A DNA stretch of 9,076 bases, from the NCBI GenBank assembly GCA_945910715.1, contig CAMDZU010000034.1, positions 1 to 9,076 of the forward strand, written 5' to 3'. Made by a program: the position numbers and the translations under genes. The stretch comes from an uncultured Clostridia bacterium (GTDB lineage: Bacteria; Bacillota; Clostridia; Oscillospirales; Ruminococcaceae). The notes under the pieces are model-generated. The model made no database searches. It was given only the letters and a program-made list of their open reading frames with translations, and had not been told where the DNA came from. Shown piece after piece: positions 1 through 6,634 of the stretch (its first letter is position 1; each line of letters opens with the position of its first letter).

Positions 1-514
<514 letters not shown>

Positions 515-515
<1 letters not shown>

Positions 516-679
516 TGCGAGGCAAGATTTTACCGGATTACGTCAAGGAAACCAAGACAAATTCGGCAGAGGACGTAACGGTTGATAAAACCGTAGGCAA
601 AAAGCCCGAAAGCAAAAAGGTTCATAATCTTTCATCGGGTTTAGTATTCACCGCTCCCGTTGAAAATAACAAAGACTGA
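515..679 (+). CDS. Small 54-residue hypothetical protein, translationally coupled to gdhA
   Basis: This short ORF starts at an ATG that shares one base with the gdhA stop (TAATG) and ends at TGA 677-679. The terminator stem begins 8 bases later, so the ORF sits fully inside the gdhA transcript. The 54-residue product starts MRGKILPDYV and ends APVENNKD. It is hydrophilic and rich in Lys, Thr and Val. It has no signal peptide, membrane segment, cysteine motif or domain I recognise. No clear Shine-Dalgarno site precedes the ATG apart from a weak CAGGG about 9 bases upstream, so expression would depend on termination-reinitiation after gdhA. It could be a genuine small protein of the gdh operon or a chance open 3' UTR. 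The position favours a gene, but nothing in the residues confirms one. I know no function. Confidence 0.5.
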
Positions 680-686
680 AAAAATT

Positions 687-716
687 CTCCCGCTGTTAAT
701 ACAGTGGGAGTTTTTT
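687..716 (+). terminator. Intrinsic terminator after gdhA and the small ORF, probably bidirectional
   Basis: A 9-bp stem (CTCCCGCTG at 687-695 with CAGTGGGAG at 702-710, one G-T wobble) closes a 6-base loop TTAATA and is followed by six Ts (711-716). On the opposite strand the same stem is followed by AA and then six Ts (complement of 679-684). It could therefore also stop the convergent flagellar transcript coming from the right. It lies 8 bases past the small ORF stop. Confidence 0.88.
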
Positions 717-752
717 CCGCTTTTAGTCAGCCGTTAATTGTGCCTCGACGCC

Positions 753-780
753 TTGTTCTATGTTCTAATCAACCTATAGT
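753..780 (+). promoter_or_regulatory. Weak sigma-A-like promoter pair in the convergent intergenic region
   Basis: TTGTTC (753-758) and TATAGT (775-780) are separated by 16 bases and resemble a -35/-10 pair on the + strand. The -10 matches at 5 of 6 positions and the -35 at about 3 of 6. Nothing downstream on this strand is a convincing gene. An AAGGAG at 791-796 and a direct repeat ATTAGTAT (797-804 and 809-816) follow, then the hairpin at 820-863. In AT-rich intergenic DNA such a pair can occur by chance, so this is tentative. Confidence 0.2.
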
Positions 781-819
781 CTTTGTCTGTAAGGAGATTA
801 GTATAGGAATTAGTATTAT

Positions 820-863
820 GGCAACACTGCACAATCGCACGACAATAAATGTGCGGTATTGCC
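820..863 (-). terminator. Imperfect 14-bp hairpin immediately after the amidohydrolase stop codon; possible end of the flagellar operon
   Basis: Bases 820-833 pair with 850-863 over 14 positions, with one C/A mismatch and (read on the minus strand) one T-G wobble, around a 16-base loop. The arm at 863 directly abuts the TAA (864-866) of the last minus-strand gene. This position suggests a role in ending or protecting the operon transcript. The classic U-run is missing on the minus strand (ATAATACTAATTCC follows). On the + strand the hairpin is followed by TTATATATTT, so it could instead act on a rightward transcript. The terminator at 687-716 is a better candidate for a true stop. Confidence 0.4.
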
Positions 864-1661
864 TTATATATTTAGCCCCAGCAGCTCCGCAGCGTTTTTA
901 TAGAATATTCCGTCCTTTTCATCGTCGCTCAAGGGCAGCCTTTCAACAAGCTCCTTTTCCATATAGGACGGGTGCCACGGCAGGTCGCTGGCGAAAAGGA
1001 TACGGTCCGTGCCGTGAGCCTTTATTATGTCAAGGGCAAGCTTTTCGTCAATAATTCCGGCGGTAAAGGCGGTATCAAGCCAAACGTTCTTTATTCCCAC
1101 AAGGTACTTCCTTACGCTTTCCCACGCAAACATTCCGCCAAGATGTGCGCCTATGAATTTCACCTTTGGGAAACGCTTAGCCGTTTCCGCAAGGTCGTAT
1201 GGCATTGCGTGATGCTCCTTCGGGGAAATGGGGTCAAAGCCCATGTGGATTATTACAGGCAGCTCCAGCTCTCCGCATTTCTCAAACACCTTGTCCCATG
1301 CGCTGTCAAAAAGATATACGCCCTGATAATCGGGGTGTATTTTTATTCCCTTTAAGCCAAGGGATTTTATGCGCTCCACCTCTTGGACGGCGTTTTCGGC
1401 GTAGGGGTGAACCGAGCCGAAGCTTATCAGATTGCCGTGGTTTACCGCCGCCGCCCAGTTGTTGATATTTTCCTGCTGGGTGGGCTTGGTGGCAATGGGC
1501 AGCAAAACTCCGTAGTCAACTCCCCATTCCCTTAGTCTTGCTCTTGTTTCCGCCTCTGTGCCGTTGGTGTAGGCAGGGGATTCCGCAACGCTTACAAGCT
1601 TTGCCATTGCTCTTTCCGCTATATTATCCGTGAATGCGTGAACGTGAAAATCTATGTACAT
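864..1661 (-). CDS. Amidohydrolase-family metal-dependent hydrolase (COG2159/ACMSD-like TIM barrel)
   Basis: This 265-residue cytoplasmic protein has the order of motifs of the amidohydrolase 2 family. They are HVH (residues 6-8) at the end of strand 1, GIKIHP (105-110), a histidine in PVIIHM (H139), GAHLGG (171-176, H173) and FASDLPWH (223-230, D226). These His and Asp residues are the usual metal ligands and catalytic base. Family members include decarboxylases, lactonases and C-C hydrolases, so the substrate cannot be read from the sequence. The length is typical of short bacterial members. The ATG at 1659-1661 is preceded by GAGG at about 8 bases and lies 11 bases after the chaperone stop, so the gene is probably cotranscribed with the flagellar genes. 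It is an odd companion, since no flagellar role for the family is known to me. The general family is secure and the function is not. Confidence 0.9.
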   Translation of the reverse strand: MYIDFHVHAFTDNIAERAMAKLVSVAESPAYTNGTEAETRARLREWGVDYGVLLPIATKPTQQENINNWAAAVNHGNLISFGSVHPYAENAVQEVERIKSLGLKGIKIHPDYQGVYLFDSAWDKVFEKCGELELPVIIHMGFDPISPKEHHAMPYDLAETAKRFPKVKFIGAHLGGMFAWESVRKYLVGIKNVWLDTAFTAGIIDEKLALDIIKAHGTDRILFASDLPWHPSYMEKELVERLPLSDDEKDGIFYKNAAELLGLNI

Positions 1662-1672
1662 TGTTTACCTCG

Positions 1673-2173
1673 TTAAGTCTGGCTGTCAAAGGAGCCGCCT
1701 GTTTTCTGCTTGCCGCCGTAATTCATATTGGAGTAGTAGTCAAGCCTTTTCTTGTCCTGATTAAGGGATTCAAGCTTGTCCTTAAGCTCGGAGCGTACCG
1801 CTCTTACACGCTCGTTGGCTCTTTTGTCCCCCTCCATTACCTGACTGTAAAGGGACTGCATATTTATAGCGGCGCTTCTGATTTCCTTCAGCTCCTCGGG
1901 AATATGGTTTGCGTTGAAGCCGCCGCTTATTATGGAGCGCAGGGTTTCCTGCTCATTTTCGGGCAGCTTTTCAATACTTTCGTTAAGCGCTTGCTTCTGT
2001 TTTGTAAGGGCGCTTATTATTTCTCCCCGCTCCTCAACGGTTGAATTAAGCTCCTCCACGGTGCTTTCAACGTCAAGGTAAAACAGCCTGTTTGTCACCC
2101 CGATACACCGCTCAAAAAGCGTATTCATTTCCTCAATGGAGTCCGAAATTTCTTTCAGCAATTCCTGATTCAT
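1673..2173 (-). CDS. FlgN/FliT-like flagellar export chaperone
   Basis: This is a 166-residue, highly charged, mostly helical protein without membrane segments, directly downstream of fliD-fliS. Long amphipathic stretches (residues 1-75 and 93-147) suggest the coiled-coil hairpin of flagellar export chaperones. The tail (YYSNMNYGG, then GGSFDSQT at 159-166) resembles the conserved Tyr plus FDSKx end of Firmicutes FlgN. In Bacillus the gene after fliS is fliT, but FliT is shorter, about 113 residues. FlgN binds FlgK and FlgL and FliT binds FliD, so the client here is uncertain. The start is placed at ATG 2171-2173 because AGAAAGGA lies about 6 bases upstream. An upstream in-frame start at 2197 would add eight residues and lacks a ribosome site. 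The stop is 11 bases before the amidohydrolase. Confidence 0.75.
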   Translation of the reverse strand: MNQELLKEISDSIEEMNTLFERCIGVTNRLFYLDVESTVEELNSTVEERGEIISALTKQKQALNESIEKLPENEQETLRSIISGGFNANHIPEELKEIRSAAINMQSLYSQVMEGDKRANERVRAVRSELKDKLESLNQDKKRLDYYSNMNYGGKQKTGGSFDSQT

Positions 2174-2197
2174 AATTTTCCTTTCTATACAAGTCAA

Positions 2198-2217
2198 GGC
2201 GGAACTTTCGCTCCGCC
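2198..2217 (-). promoter_or_regulatory. GNRA-tetraloop RNA hairpin between fliS and the chaperone gene
   Basis: On the minus-strand RNA, GGCGGAGC pairs with GUUCCGCC (8 bp, one G-U) around a GAAA tetraloop closed by C-G. It occupies the middle of the 50-base fliS-chaperone gap, the longest gap in this operon, and ends 24 bases before the chosen ATG. No U-run follows, so it is not an intrinsic terminator. A role in mRNA stability, processing or translation control is inference. Confidence 0.5.
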
Positions 2218-2223
2218 CGTATG

Positions 2224-2634
2224 TTATCTTGCCGCTCTGTTGCTGCGTTCCTGAGCTTCCATCTGCTCCTTTGTCATTGACGCAACCTGTGTGAATGCGT
2301 CCTTGAGCTCCGCAATCATCGGGAGAAGCGTCCTGATAATTTCGGTATCCTTTTTCATATTTGCACGGAGAATTTCTCTGTTGAAATAATCATAAAGGGA
2401 GTCTAAATTCTTTGACATAGGAATGTCCATATCAAGCACCGAACGGAGCGCATTTATAATATCCTGCGATTTTACAAGAGCGTGGTTTGCGCTTTCATAA
2501 TCCTTCTGCTCAATGAAATATATTGCTCTGTTAAGCTGTCTTTCGGTTTCGCTGTAAAGCTTCACAACAATTTCCATAGGGGTCATTGTTGTAATGGACT
2601 GTTTTTTATAAGCAGAGTAAGCATTGTTTACCAT
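2224..2634 (-). CDS. fliS: Flagellar export chaperone FliS
   Basis: FliS is a cytoplasmic four-helix-bundle chaperone that binds the C-terminal tail of flagellin. It prevents premature polymerisation and delivers flagellin to the export gate. The 136-residue product starts MVNNAYSAYKKQSITTMTP and shows the family signatures: the NxYxxY N-terminal segment (residues 4-9), TPMEIVVKLYS (18-28), the I-E-x-x-D-Y-E-x-A-N-x-A-L-x-K helix (41-55), KNLDSLYDYF (75-84) and RANMKKD (90-96). The length is normal, with a slightly extended C-terminal tail rich in Glu, Gln and Arg. The ATG at 2632-2634 has AAGGA 8 bases upstream and lies 21 bases after the fliD stop, so fliD and fliS are cotranscribed as in most Firmicutes. 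Nothing looks disrupted. Confidence 0.95.
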   Translation of the reverse strand: MVNNAYSAYKKQSITTMTPMEIVVKLYSETERQLNRAIYFIEQKDYESANHALVKSQDIINALRSVLDMDIPMSKNLDSLYDYFNREILRANMKKDTEIIRTLLPMIAELKDAFTQVASMTKEQMEAQERSNRAAR

Positions 2635-2655
2635 AATCTAATTCCTTCCGCATTA

Positions 2656-5313
2656 TTACTGTCCCATAAGCTGTGTAAGCGATGATGTCTGGGAGTTAAG
2701 ATTGCCGAGAGCCGATTCCATATTGGAGAACTGTTTCCAGTATCTGTCCTGTTCCTTGTCGTATCTGTCCTGCAAGGAGGAAATAAGAGTTTTCAGGCTC
2801 TTTATTTCATCGTAGATGCTGTTGTCCGTTGCAGAGGAGGTTGACTCAACGCCTGCCTTCTGAACAAGGATACCCTTTTCCTTTCTTTCGCCTGTGGTTT
2901 TAACCGCAGAGTCGAGAGCGGCGTTGAACTGGTTCATAATGCCCTTTTCCTTATCGGCAAACAGCTCTGCGATTGCGTCTGCATTCTTTTCAAAGGCTTC
3001 CGTAAGCTTCTGCTCGTCAAGAACAAGAGTGCCGTGCTTGGTCCAGTCGTCGGAGGTGGTAATTCCCATTGAGAAAAGGCCGAAGCTTGAACCGTCCGCA
3101 AGAGTTGTGGTCTGGTAAAGGGATGTTCTCAGTTTTGACATAATGCTTGTTGTAGCGGAGTCGTTGTAGAGAATACCCTTCTTGGCCATGGTTTCCCACT
3201 TTTCTTCCTGCTTTTCGGAAAGGTCCATATCCTCCTTATCGTCGTCTGTGAGGAAGTAGTAATTGGAGTTGGGCTTTTCGCTGATATAGCCGTAAACGTC
3301 CTTGATAAGCTGGTTGTAATCCTCAACGAAGCTCTTTACGGCGGCAATTGCGTCGCTGTAATCACGGGTAACGTCCGCTGTGAACTCTGTGCCCTGAGAG
3401 TCTGCGCTGAAGGTGAAGGTTGTTCCGTCAACGGTAAAGGAGTTTGAAGCGGTTTCGATTATTTCGCCGTTTACCTCTATTTCAAGGTTTGAGCCCTGTG
3501 TGGTCGTGCCTGTTGCGGCGTCAATGCCAAGCTTTGCAAGCAGTCCCTCTGCGCCGTCCTCAAAGGCAAGGGTGCCGCCTGTGCCGTATTCATTTGTGGC
3601 AATGGTGAAGCTGTTTGTGAGAGTGGTAAAGGACATTGTTACCCCTGCCGCCGACTCGTTTACCGTCTTCATCATATTCTTGATTGTGGTATCGCCGTCA
3701 AATTCAAGCTTGGTGCCGTTTATTGTAAAGCTGTACTTTCCGTCCTCGTTTGGAGTAAGTCCCAGCTCGGAAAGCTTTGTGGAGGAAGCAACCATTGTAG
3801 CGGTTGAAGCAACGGTAGTGCCCATTGAGTTTGCGCTGCCTGCCTTTGAGGAAACCGCAAACTGTACGTCCTCGGTAACCTGAGCGTCGCCCTCGCCTGT
3901 TGTTCTTGTGGCGGTGATGTTTGCGGCGGTTATTTTGTCGCCGCTTGTTTCAAATTCAACGCTGAGCTTTGTGCCGTCGCTGAACTTTACAGCCTCAAGG
4001 CTGTTTCTCATATTTGAAGTGTTGTAGTGATTTACGATTTCCTGATTTGTAACGGTGCTGTCAAAGTCGTCCTTTGAAAGGGTCTTTGAGAAAATAAGCT
4101 CCTTGTATGCCTTTGACTCGCTGTATGCTGCGCCCTTGTACAAATCGGGGTCAAGCTTTTCGTTTTCCTCGTAATTGTCCTTGAACTTGGTGAAGTCCTC
4201 GGTGCTTTCAAAATCGTACTCCCAATCCTCGTAGCTTACATATTTGGGGTCGCCCTCAACATCGGAAATTGCGCCCTCCTCGACTGCCTTAGCGTAAGCG
4301 GCGGTTTTGGAGGTTTCAAGAGCCTTGTCGTAGTATCTCTGATACTGTTCCTTCTGCGCCTTGTCGTAAGCCTCCCGGAAGAGAGCCTCCTTATCGGTGT
4401 CTGTGGCGGTTTCAAGCCACTTCTGATACTGCTCGTAGGACTTTGAGGAGTAAAGGTCGTCCCTTACCTGCTCGTAAAGGGAGTTTTTGGACTTATCGGT
4501 AATTTCGCCGTTTCCGTCCTTCATATCGTCGAAATAATCGTCGGAAACAGTCTGGAAGGAAACGGTCTTTGTTTCCGTACCGACACGGAAGGTAAAGGTG
4601 TTTCTGCCTGTTGCAAGGGAGGTCATATCAAGGCTGTCTGCGTCCTTCATATTGCTGACGTTGGAGATTGCAACGGAGGTCTTTGAGGTAGAGGAGAAAA
4701 CGCCGTTTGCGTCAATGGAAACAAGTCCGTCACCTGCGTTGGTTGAGCCGAAGCTGTCCTTCAGCACGGCATTGATGTTTGCGATAGTTTCTTCCTTTGT
4801 TGCACCGCCGTTAAAGGCAATATCCTCTGTCTTTGTACCTACGGTAATGGTCATACCGAAGGACTTGCCTGCATTTTCTGCGCCGGAATACTGTGACAGG
4901 TCAATCTGTGTGTCCGAGCTTAAGGACTTTGATGTAAAGGTTGTTCTTGTGGCAACGTTGTTTACCTTTACCTTATATGTACCTGCGTTTGCGTTTACGC
5001 CCGAAACAACGGAAACGCCTGCGGGAGCGGTATCGCTTCCGTTAACCGATAAATTGGCCTTGTATCTGCTGAAAAGGGAGGTGCTCTTAAGGTTTGTGGA
5101 GGAGCTTAAGGTGTTGAAATACTTGTTCTGCAGATTGGTCATTTTTGTGATAATATCACGGTATGCCTCCTGCTGAGCCTGTAATTTCAGTACCTGACGT
5201 TCCTTTTTGGTTATTTTCAGTTTGGTGTTTGCGGTAAGCGCATTAACCATTGCTTCGGTGTCAAAGCCCGAATTCATACCGCTTATGCGGAGAAGATTTG
5301 AATTTGAAGCCAT
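2656..5313 (-). CDS. fliD: Flagellar filament cap protein FliD (hook-associated protein 2), enlarged
   Basis: FliD forms the oligomeric cap at the filament tip, where it folds exported flagellin into place; in gut bacteria it can also act as an adhesin. The N-terminal domain is canonical (SGMNSGFDTEAMVNAL at residues 11-26, then a coiled coil to about 80), and so is the C-terminal domain. The latter has YSDAIAAVKSFVEDYNQLI (652-670), SEKQEEKWETMAKKGILYND (699-718), FGLFSMGI (744-751), GTLVLDEQKLTEAF (761-774), and a terminal coiled coil with NLNSQ. Flagellin_IN-like beta modules occur near 152-220 and 526-600. At 885 residues it is well above the common 400-700. Much of the excess is a charged, Tyr-rich segment at about 256-435. 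It has no cysteine. AGGGGG lies 8 bases before the ATG inside the csrA end, and only 3 bases separate the two genes, suggesting translational coupling. Confidence 0.96.
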   Translation of the reverse strand: MASNSNLLRISGMNSGFDTEAMVNALTANTKLKITKKERQVLKLQAQQEAYRDIITKMTNLQNKYFNTLSSSTNLKSTSLFSRYKANLSVNGSDTAPAGVSVVSGVNANAGTYKVKVNNVATRTTFTSKSLSSDTQIDLSQYSGAENAGKSFGMTITVGTKTEDIAFNGGATKEETIANINAVLKDSFGSTNAGDGLVSIDANGVFSSTSKTSVAISNVSNMKDADSLDMTSLATGRNTFTFRVGTETKTVSFQTVSDDYFDDMKDGNGEITDKSKNSLYEQVRDDLYSSKSYEQYQKWLETATDTDKEALFREAYDKAQKEQYQRYYDKALETSKTAAYAKAVEEGAISDVEGDPKYVSYEDWEYDFESTEDFTKFKDNYEENEKLDPDLYKGAAYSESKAYKELIFSKTLSKDDFDSTVTNQEIVNHYNTSNMRNSLEAVKFSDGTKLSVEFETSGDKITAANITATRTTGEGDAQVTEDVQFAVSSKAGSANSMGTTVASTATMVASSTKLSELGLTPNEDGKYSFTINGTKLEFDGDTTIKNMMKTVNESAAGVTMSFTTLTNSFTIATNEYGTGGTLAFEDGAEGLLAKLGIDAATGTTTQGSNLEIEVNGEIIETASNSFTVDGTTFTFSADSQGTEFTADVTRDYSDAIAAVKSFVEDYNQLIKDVYGYISEKPNSNYYFLTDDDKEDMDLSEKQEEKWETMAKKGILYNDSATTSIMSKLRTSLYQTTTLADGSSFGLFSMGITTSDDWTKHGTLVLDEQKLTEAFEKNADAIAELFADKEKGIMNQFNAALDSAVKTTGERKEKGILVQKAGVESTSSATDNSIYDEIKSLKTLISSLQDRYDKEQDRYWKQFSNMESALGNLNSQTSSLTQLMGQ

Positions 5314-5316
5314 AGC

Positions 5317-5553
5317 TTATACCCCCTGATTTTCTTTCAGCTTAAGCAGCGCCTGAATTGCATCGGGTGAAACAGCCTCTGAGGATTCACGGTTTGCATT
5401 CTGTGCGTCACGAAGCTCGCTGCGGATTATTTTAACGTCCTTTGGTGCGGAAATACCGATTTTTACCCGTTCCTTGGTAATTTCCAGCACGGTGATTTCT
5501 ATATTATCCGATATTATCAGACTTTCATCGGTTTTTCGTGTAACTACTAACAT
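5317..5553 (-). CDS. csrA: Translational regulator CsrA
   Basis: CsrA is a small homodimeric RNA-binding protein that binds GGA-containing hairpins over ribosome sites; in Firmicutes with FliW its main known target is the flagellin mRNA. The 78-residue product begins MLVVTRK and contains VKIGISAPKDVKIIRSEL (residues 30-47). Arg6 and Arg44, the key RNA-contacting positions, are both present. Residue 4 is Val where Leu is common. The C-terminal helix (NANRESSEAVSPDAIQALL, about 52-70) resembles the longer tail of FliW-partnered CsrA proteins such as that of Bacillus subtilis. The ATG at 5551-5553 has AAGGAG about 9 bases upstream, next to the fliW stop 14 bases away. The fliW-csrA pairing supports the partner-switch model. 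Confidence 0.97.
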   Translation of the reverse strand: MLVVTRKTDESLIISDNIEITVLEITKERVKIGISAPKDVKIIRSELRDAQNANRESSEAVSPDAIQALLKLKENQGV

Positions 5554-5567
5554 TCTGGTGCTCTCCT

Positions 5568-6011
5568 TTATTCTTCCGCTTTTTCGGAAAGGTAGATGGG
5601 GAGTCTGAACTGGTAATCGTTGGGCAGGATAACCTGAGCCGCCAGTTTTTCGTCGGTGTTTATGATAATGGGAGATTTCATATTTACGGTTGTCTGCTTG
5701 TAATCGGCGGGAACCTTTGCTATAACAAGACAGCGTGTTTTGCTGCTTTCGTTTATTTTCAGCAGCGCTTCCTCGCTTTTGTTAAGGGTGACGCTGTACT
5801 GACCGTCAATCAGCATAGGGTCGAAAACGATAAAGCAGGGAGAAATGTCGCTGAGGGACTGGAGCCACATGGGATATACGTTATCGCCCAGCGGACTAAT
5901 AAGAGCGAATTTCTTTGCGTCCTCAAAGGCAAATACTCCGTTTGGAAAATCAAAGATGTTTTCTTCGCTTATTTCGATTTCGCCGAAATCTCTGGTGTTG
6001 ATTTTTACCAT
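5568..6011 (-). CDS. fliW: Flagellar assembly factor FliW
   Basis: FliW is a small cytoplasmic beta-barrel protein that binds either flagellin or CsrA. When flagellin is exported, freed FliW sequesters CsrA and flagellin translation resumes (known from Bacillus subtilis). The 147-residue product matches the family throughout: IFDFPNGVFAFEDAKKFALI (residues 19-38), PMWLQSL (47-53), FIVFDP (60-65), a CLVIAKV strand (94-100), and TTVNMKSPIIINTDEKLAAQVIL (107-129) followed by Y-x-x-R-L-P. The length is normal. The ATG at 6009-6011 has AAGGA 7 bases upstream and lies 17 bases after the DUF6470 stop. The adjacent csrA downstream is the usual arrangement. Confidence 0.96.
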   Translation of the reverse strand: MVKINTRDFGEIEISEENIFDFPNGVFAFEDAKKFALISPLGDNVYPMWLQSLSDISPCFIVFDPMLIDGQYSVTLNKSEEALLKINESSKTRCLVIAKVPADYKQTTVNMKSPIIINTDEKLAAQVILPNDYQFRLPIYLSEKAEE

Positions 6012-6028
6012 TGCTAATTCCTTTTCCT

Positions 6029-6622
6029 TTAAACCTTAATGTCAAGCGGCGGAAAGTAATTCCAATCGCCGGTATATTCAATTGTAACGTCGGGATTTTC
6101 TATCATTTCAAAGGTAACGGAGCCTCTCACAAAATCAAGAGGAACGATCTCCGTATTCTGCCAGTCGATCTGAACGCTTCCCTTTCTTACGTTTACATCT
6201 GTGACAGCCTTGTCAATATGTATATCCGCATTTTCCGAGGGGTACCACACGGTGGTTGTATCCGAGCGGAATTTGCTCTGAGTGTTCTGTCTTGCAAGGT
6301 CGGCAGGTCTTATTCTGTCCTGAAGTGCGTTTCCTTTCTGAACAAGGGCTCTTGTTGCCTGTTCGCCCCTTGAAATACCTTTCTGAACCTCGACTTTGAT
6401 AAAATCGTCGATATTGTATTCCCCGTAGCCCATACTTGACCTTGCGGCGTAGGTGTCGATATTTACTGCACCCATATCGTACTGCACCTCAACTCCGCCT
6501 CTGTCCGTTGAAACGACGCCCAGGGGCTTTGGAGCGTGAGGATTCTGAAGCTGCCCGGGATTTATGTTGTACTGAAGCTTTGCGTTTGTAATGCTGATTT
6601 CCAGCAGGTTAGGGTTTACCAT
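6029..6622 (-). CDS. DUF6470 family (YviE-like) flagellar-operon protein
   Basis: This 197-residue protein sits between flgL and fliW, exactly where Bacillus subtilis has yviE. It shares that family's pattern: an N-terminal short beta segment about ITNAKLQYNINPGQLQNP (residues 11-28), a second strand region GGVEVQYDMGAVNIDTYAAR, a central charged helix (about 73-105, KVEVQKGISRGEQATRALV), and a beta-rich C-terminus ending YFPPLDIKV. It has no signal peptide or membrane segment. Its function is unknown; synteny ties it to flagellar assembly. The start is set at ATG 6620-6622 because AAGGAG (6631-6636) lies 8 bases upstream. A GTG at 6629-6631 in the same frame abuts that site and is not a credible start. 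The stop is 17 bases before fliW. Confidence 0.85.
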   Translation of the reverse strand: MVNPNLLEISITNAKLQYNINPGQLQNPHAPKPLGVVSTDRGGVEVQYDMGAVNIDTYAARSSMGYGEYNIDDFIKVEVQKGISRGEQATRALVQKGNALQDRIRPADLARQNTQSKFRSDTTTVWYPSENADIHIDKAVTDVNVRKGSVQIDWQNTEIVPLDFVRGSVTFEMIENPDVTIEYTGDWNYFPPLDIKV

Positions 6623-6634
6623 TTTCCCCACTCC

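Noticed and set aside
818..1054. + strand ORF from ATG 818 with AGGA about 9 bases upstream, a tempting ribosome site
   Set aside because: Most of it runs antisense through the conserved C-terminal region of the amidohydrolase, and the translation is Arg/Pro-rich with no recognisable features. It also begins inside the 820-863 hairpin region. It is best read as a shadow frame.
2620..2647. Repeat AAGGAATTAG shared by the fliS and fliW leaders as a regulatory element
   Set aside because: The shared part is mainly the Shine-Dalgarno core plus AT-rich spacer, and no further matching sequence or structure surrounds it. Chance similarity of ribosome sites explains it.
3413..3883. Long + strand ORF (156 codons) opposite fliD
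   Set aside because: It is antisense to a clearly coding fliD, is rich in Val/Ser/Ala as expected from the complement of Thr/Ser/Glu-rich codons, and has no ribosome site that stands out. A similar + strand ORF at 4598-5176 was rejected for the same reason.
5554..5575. Two GGA triplets in the csrA leader (GCGGAAG and AAAGGAG) as CsrA autoregulation sites
   Set aside because: One is simply the Shine-Dalgarno site and the other lies in the fliW 3' codons. No hairpin presents either GGA in a loop, so autoregulation is not supported by the sequence alone.
6623..6631. GTG start at 6629-6631 for the DUF6470 gene
   Set aside because: The AAGGAG ribosome site directly abuts this GTG with no spacer, whereas it is 8 bases from the ATG at 6620-6622, which was chosen instead.
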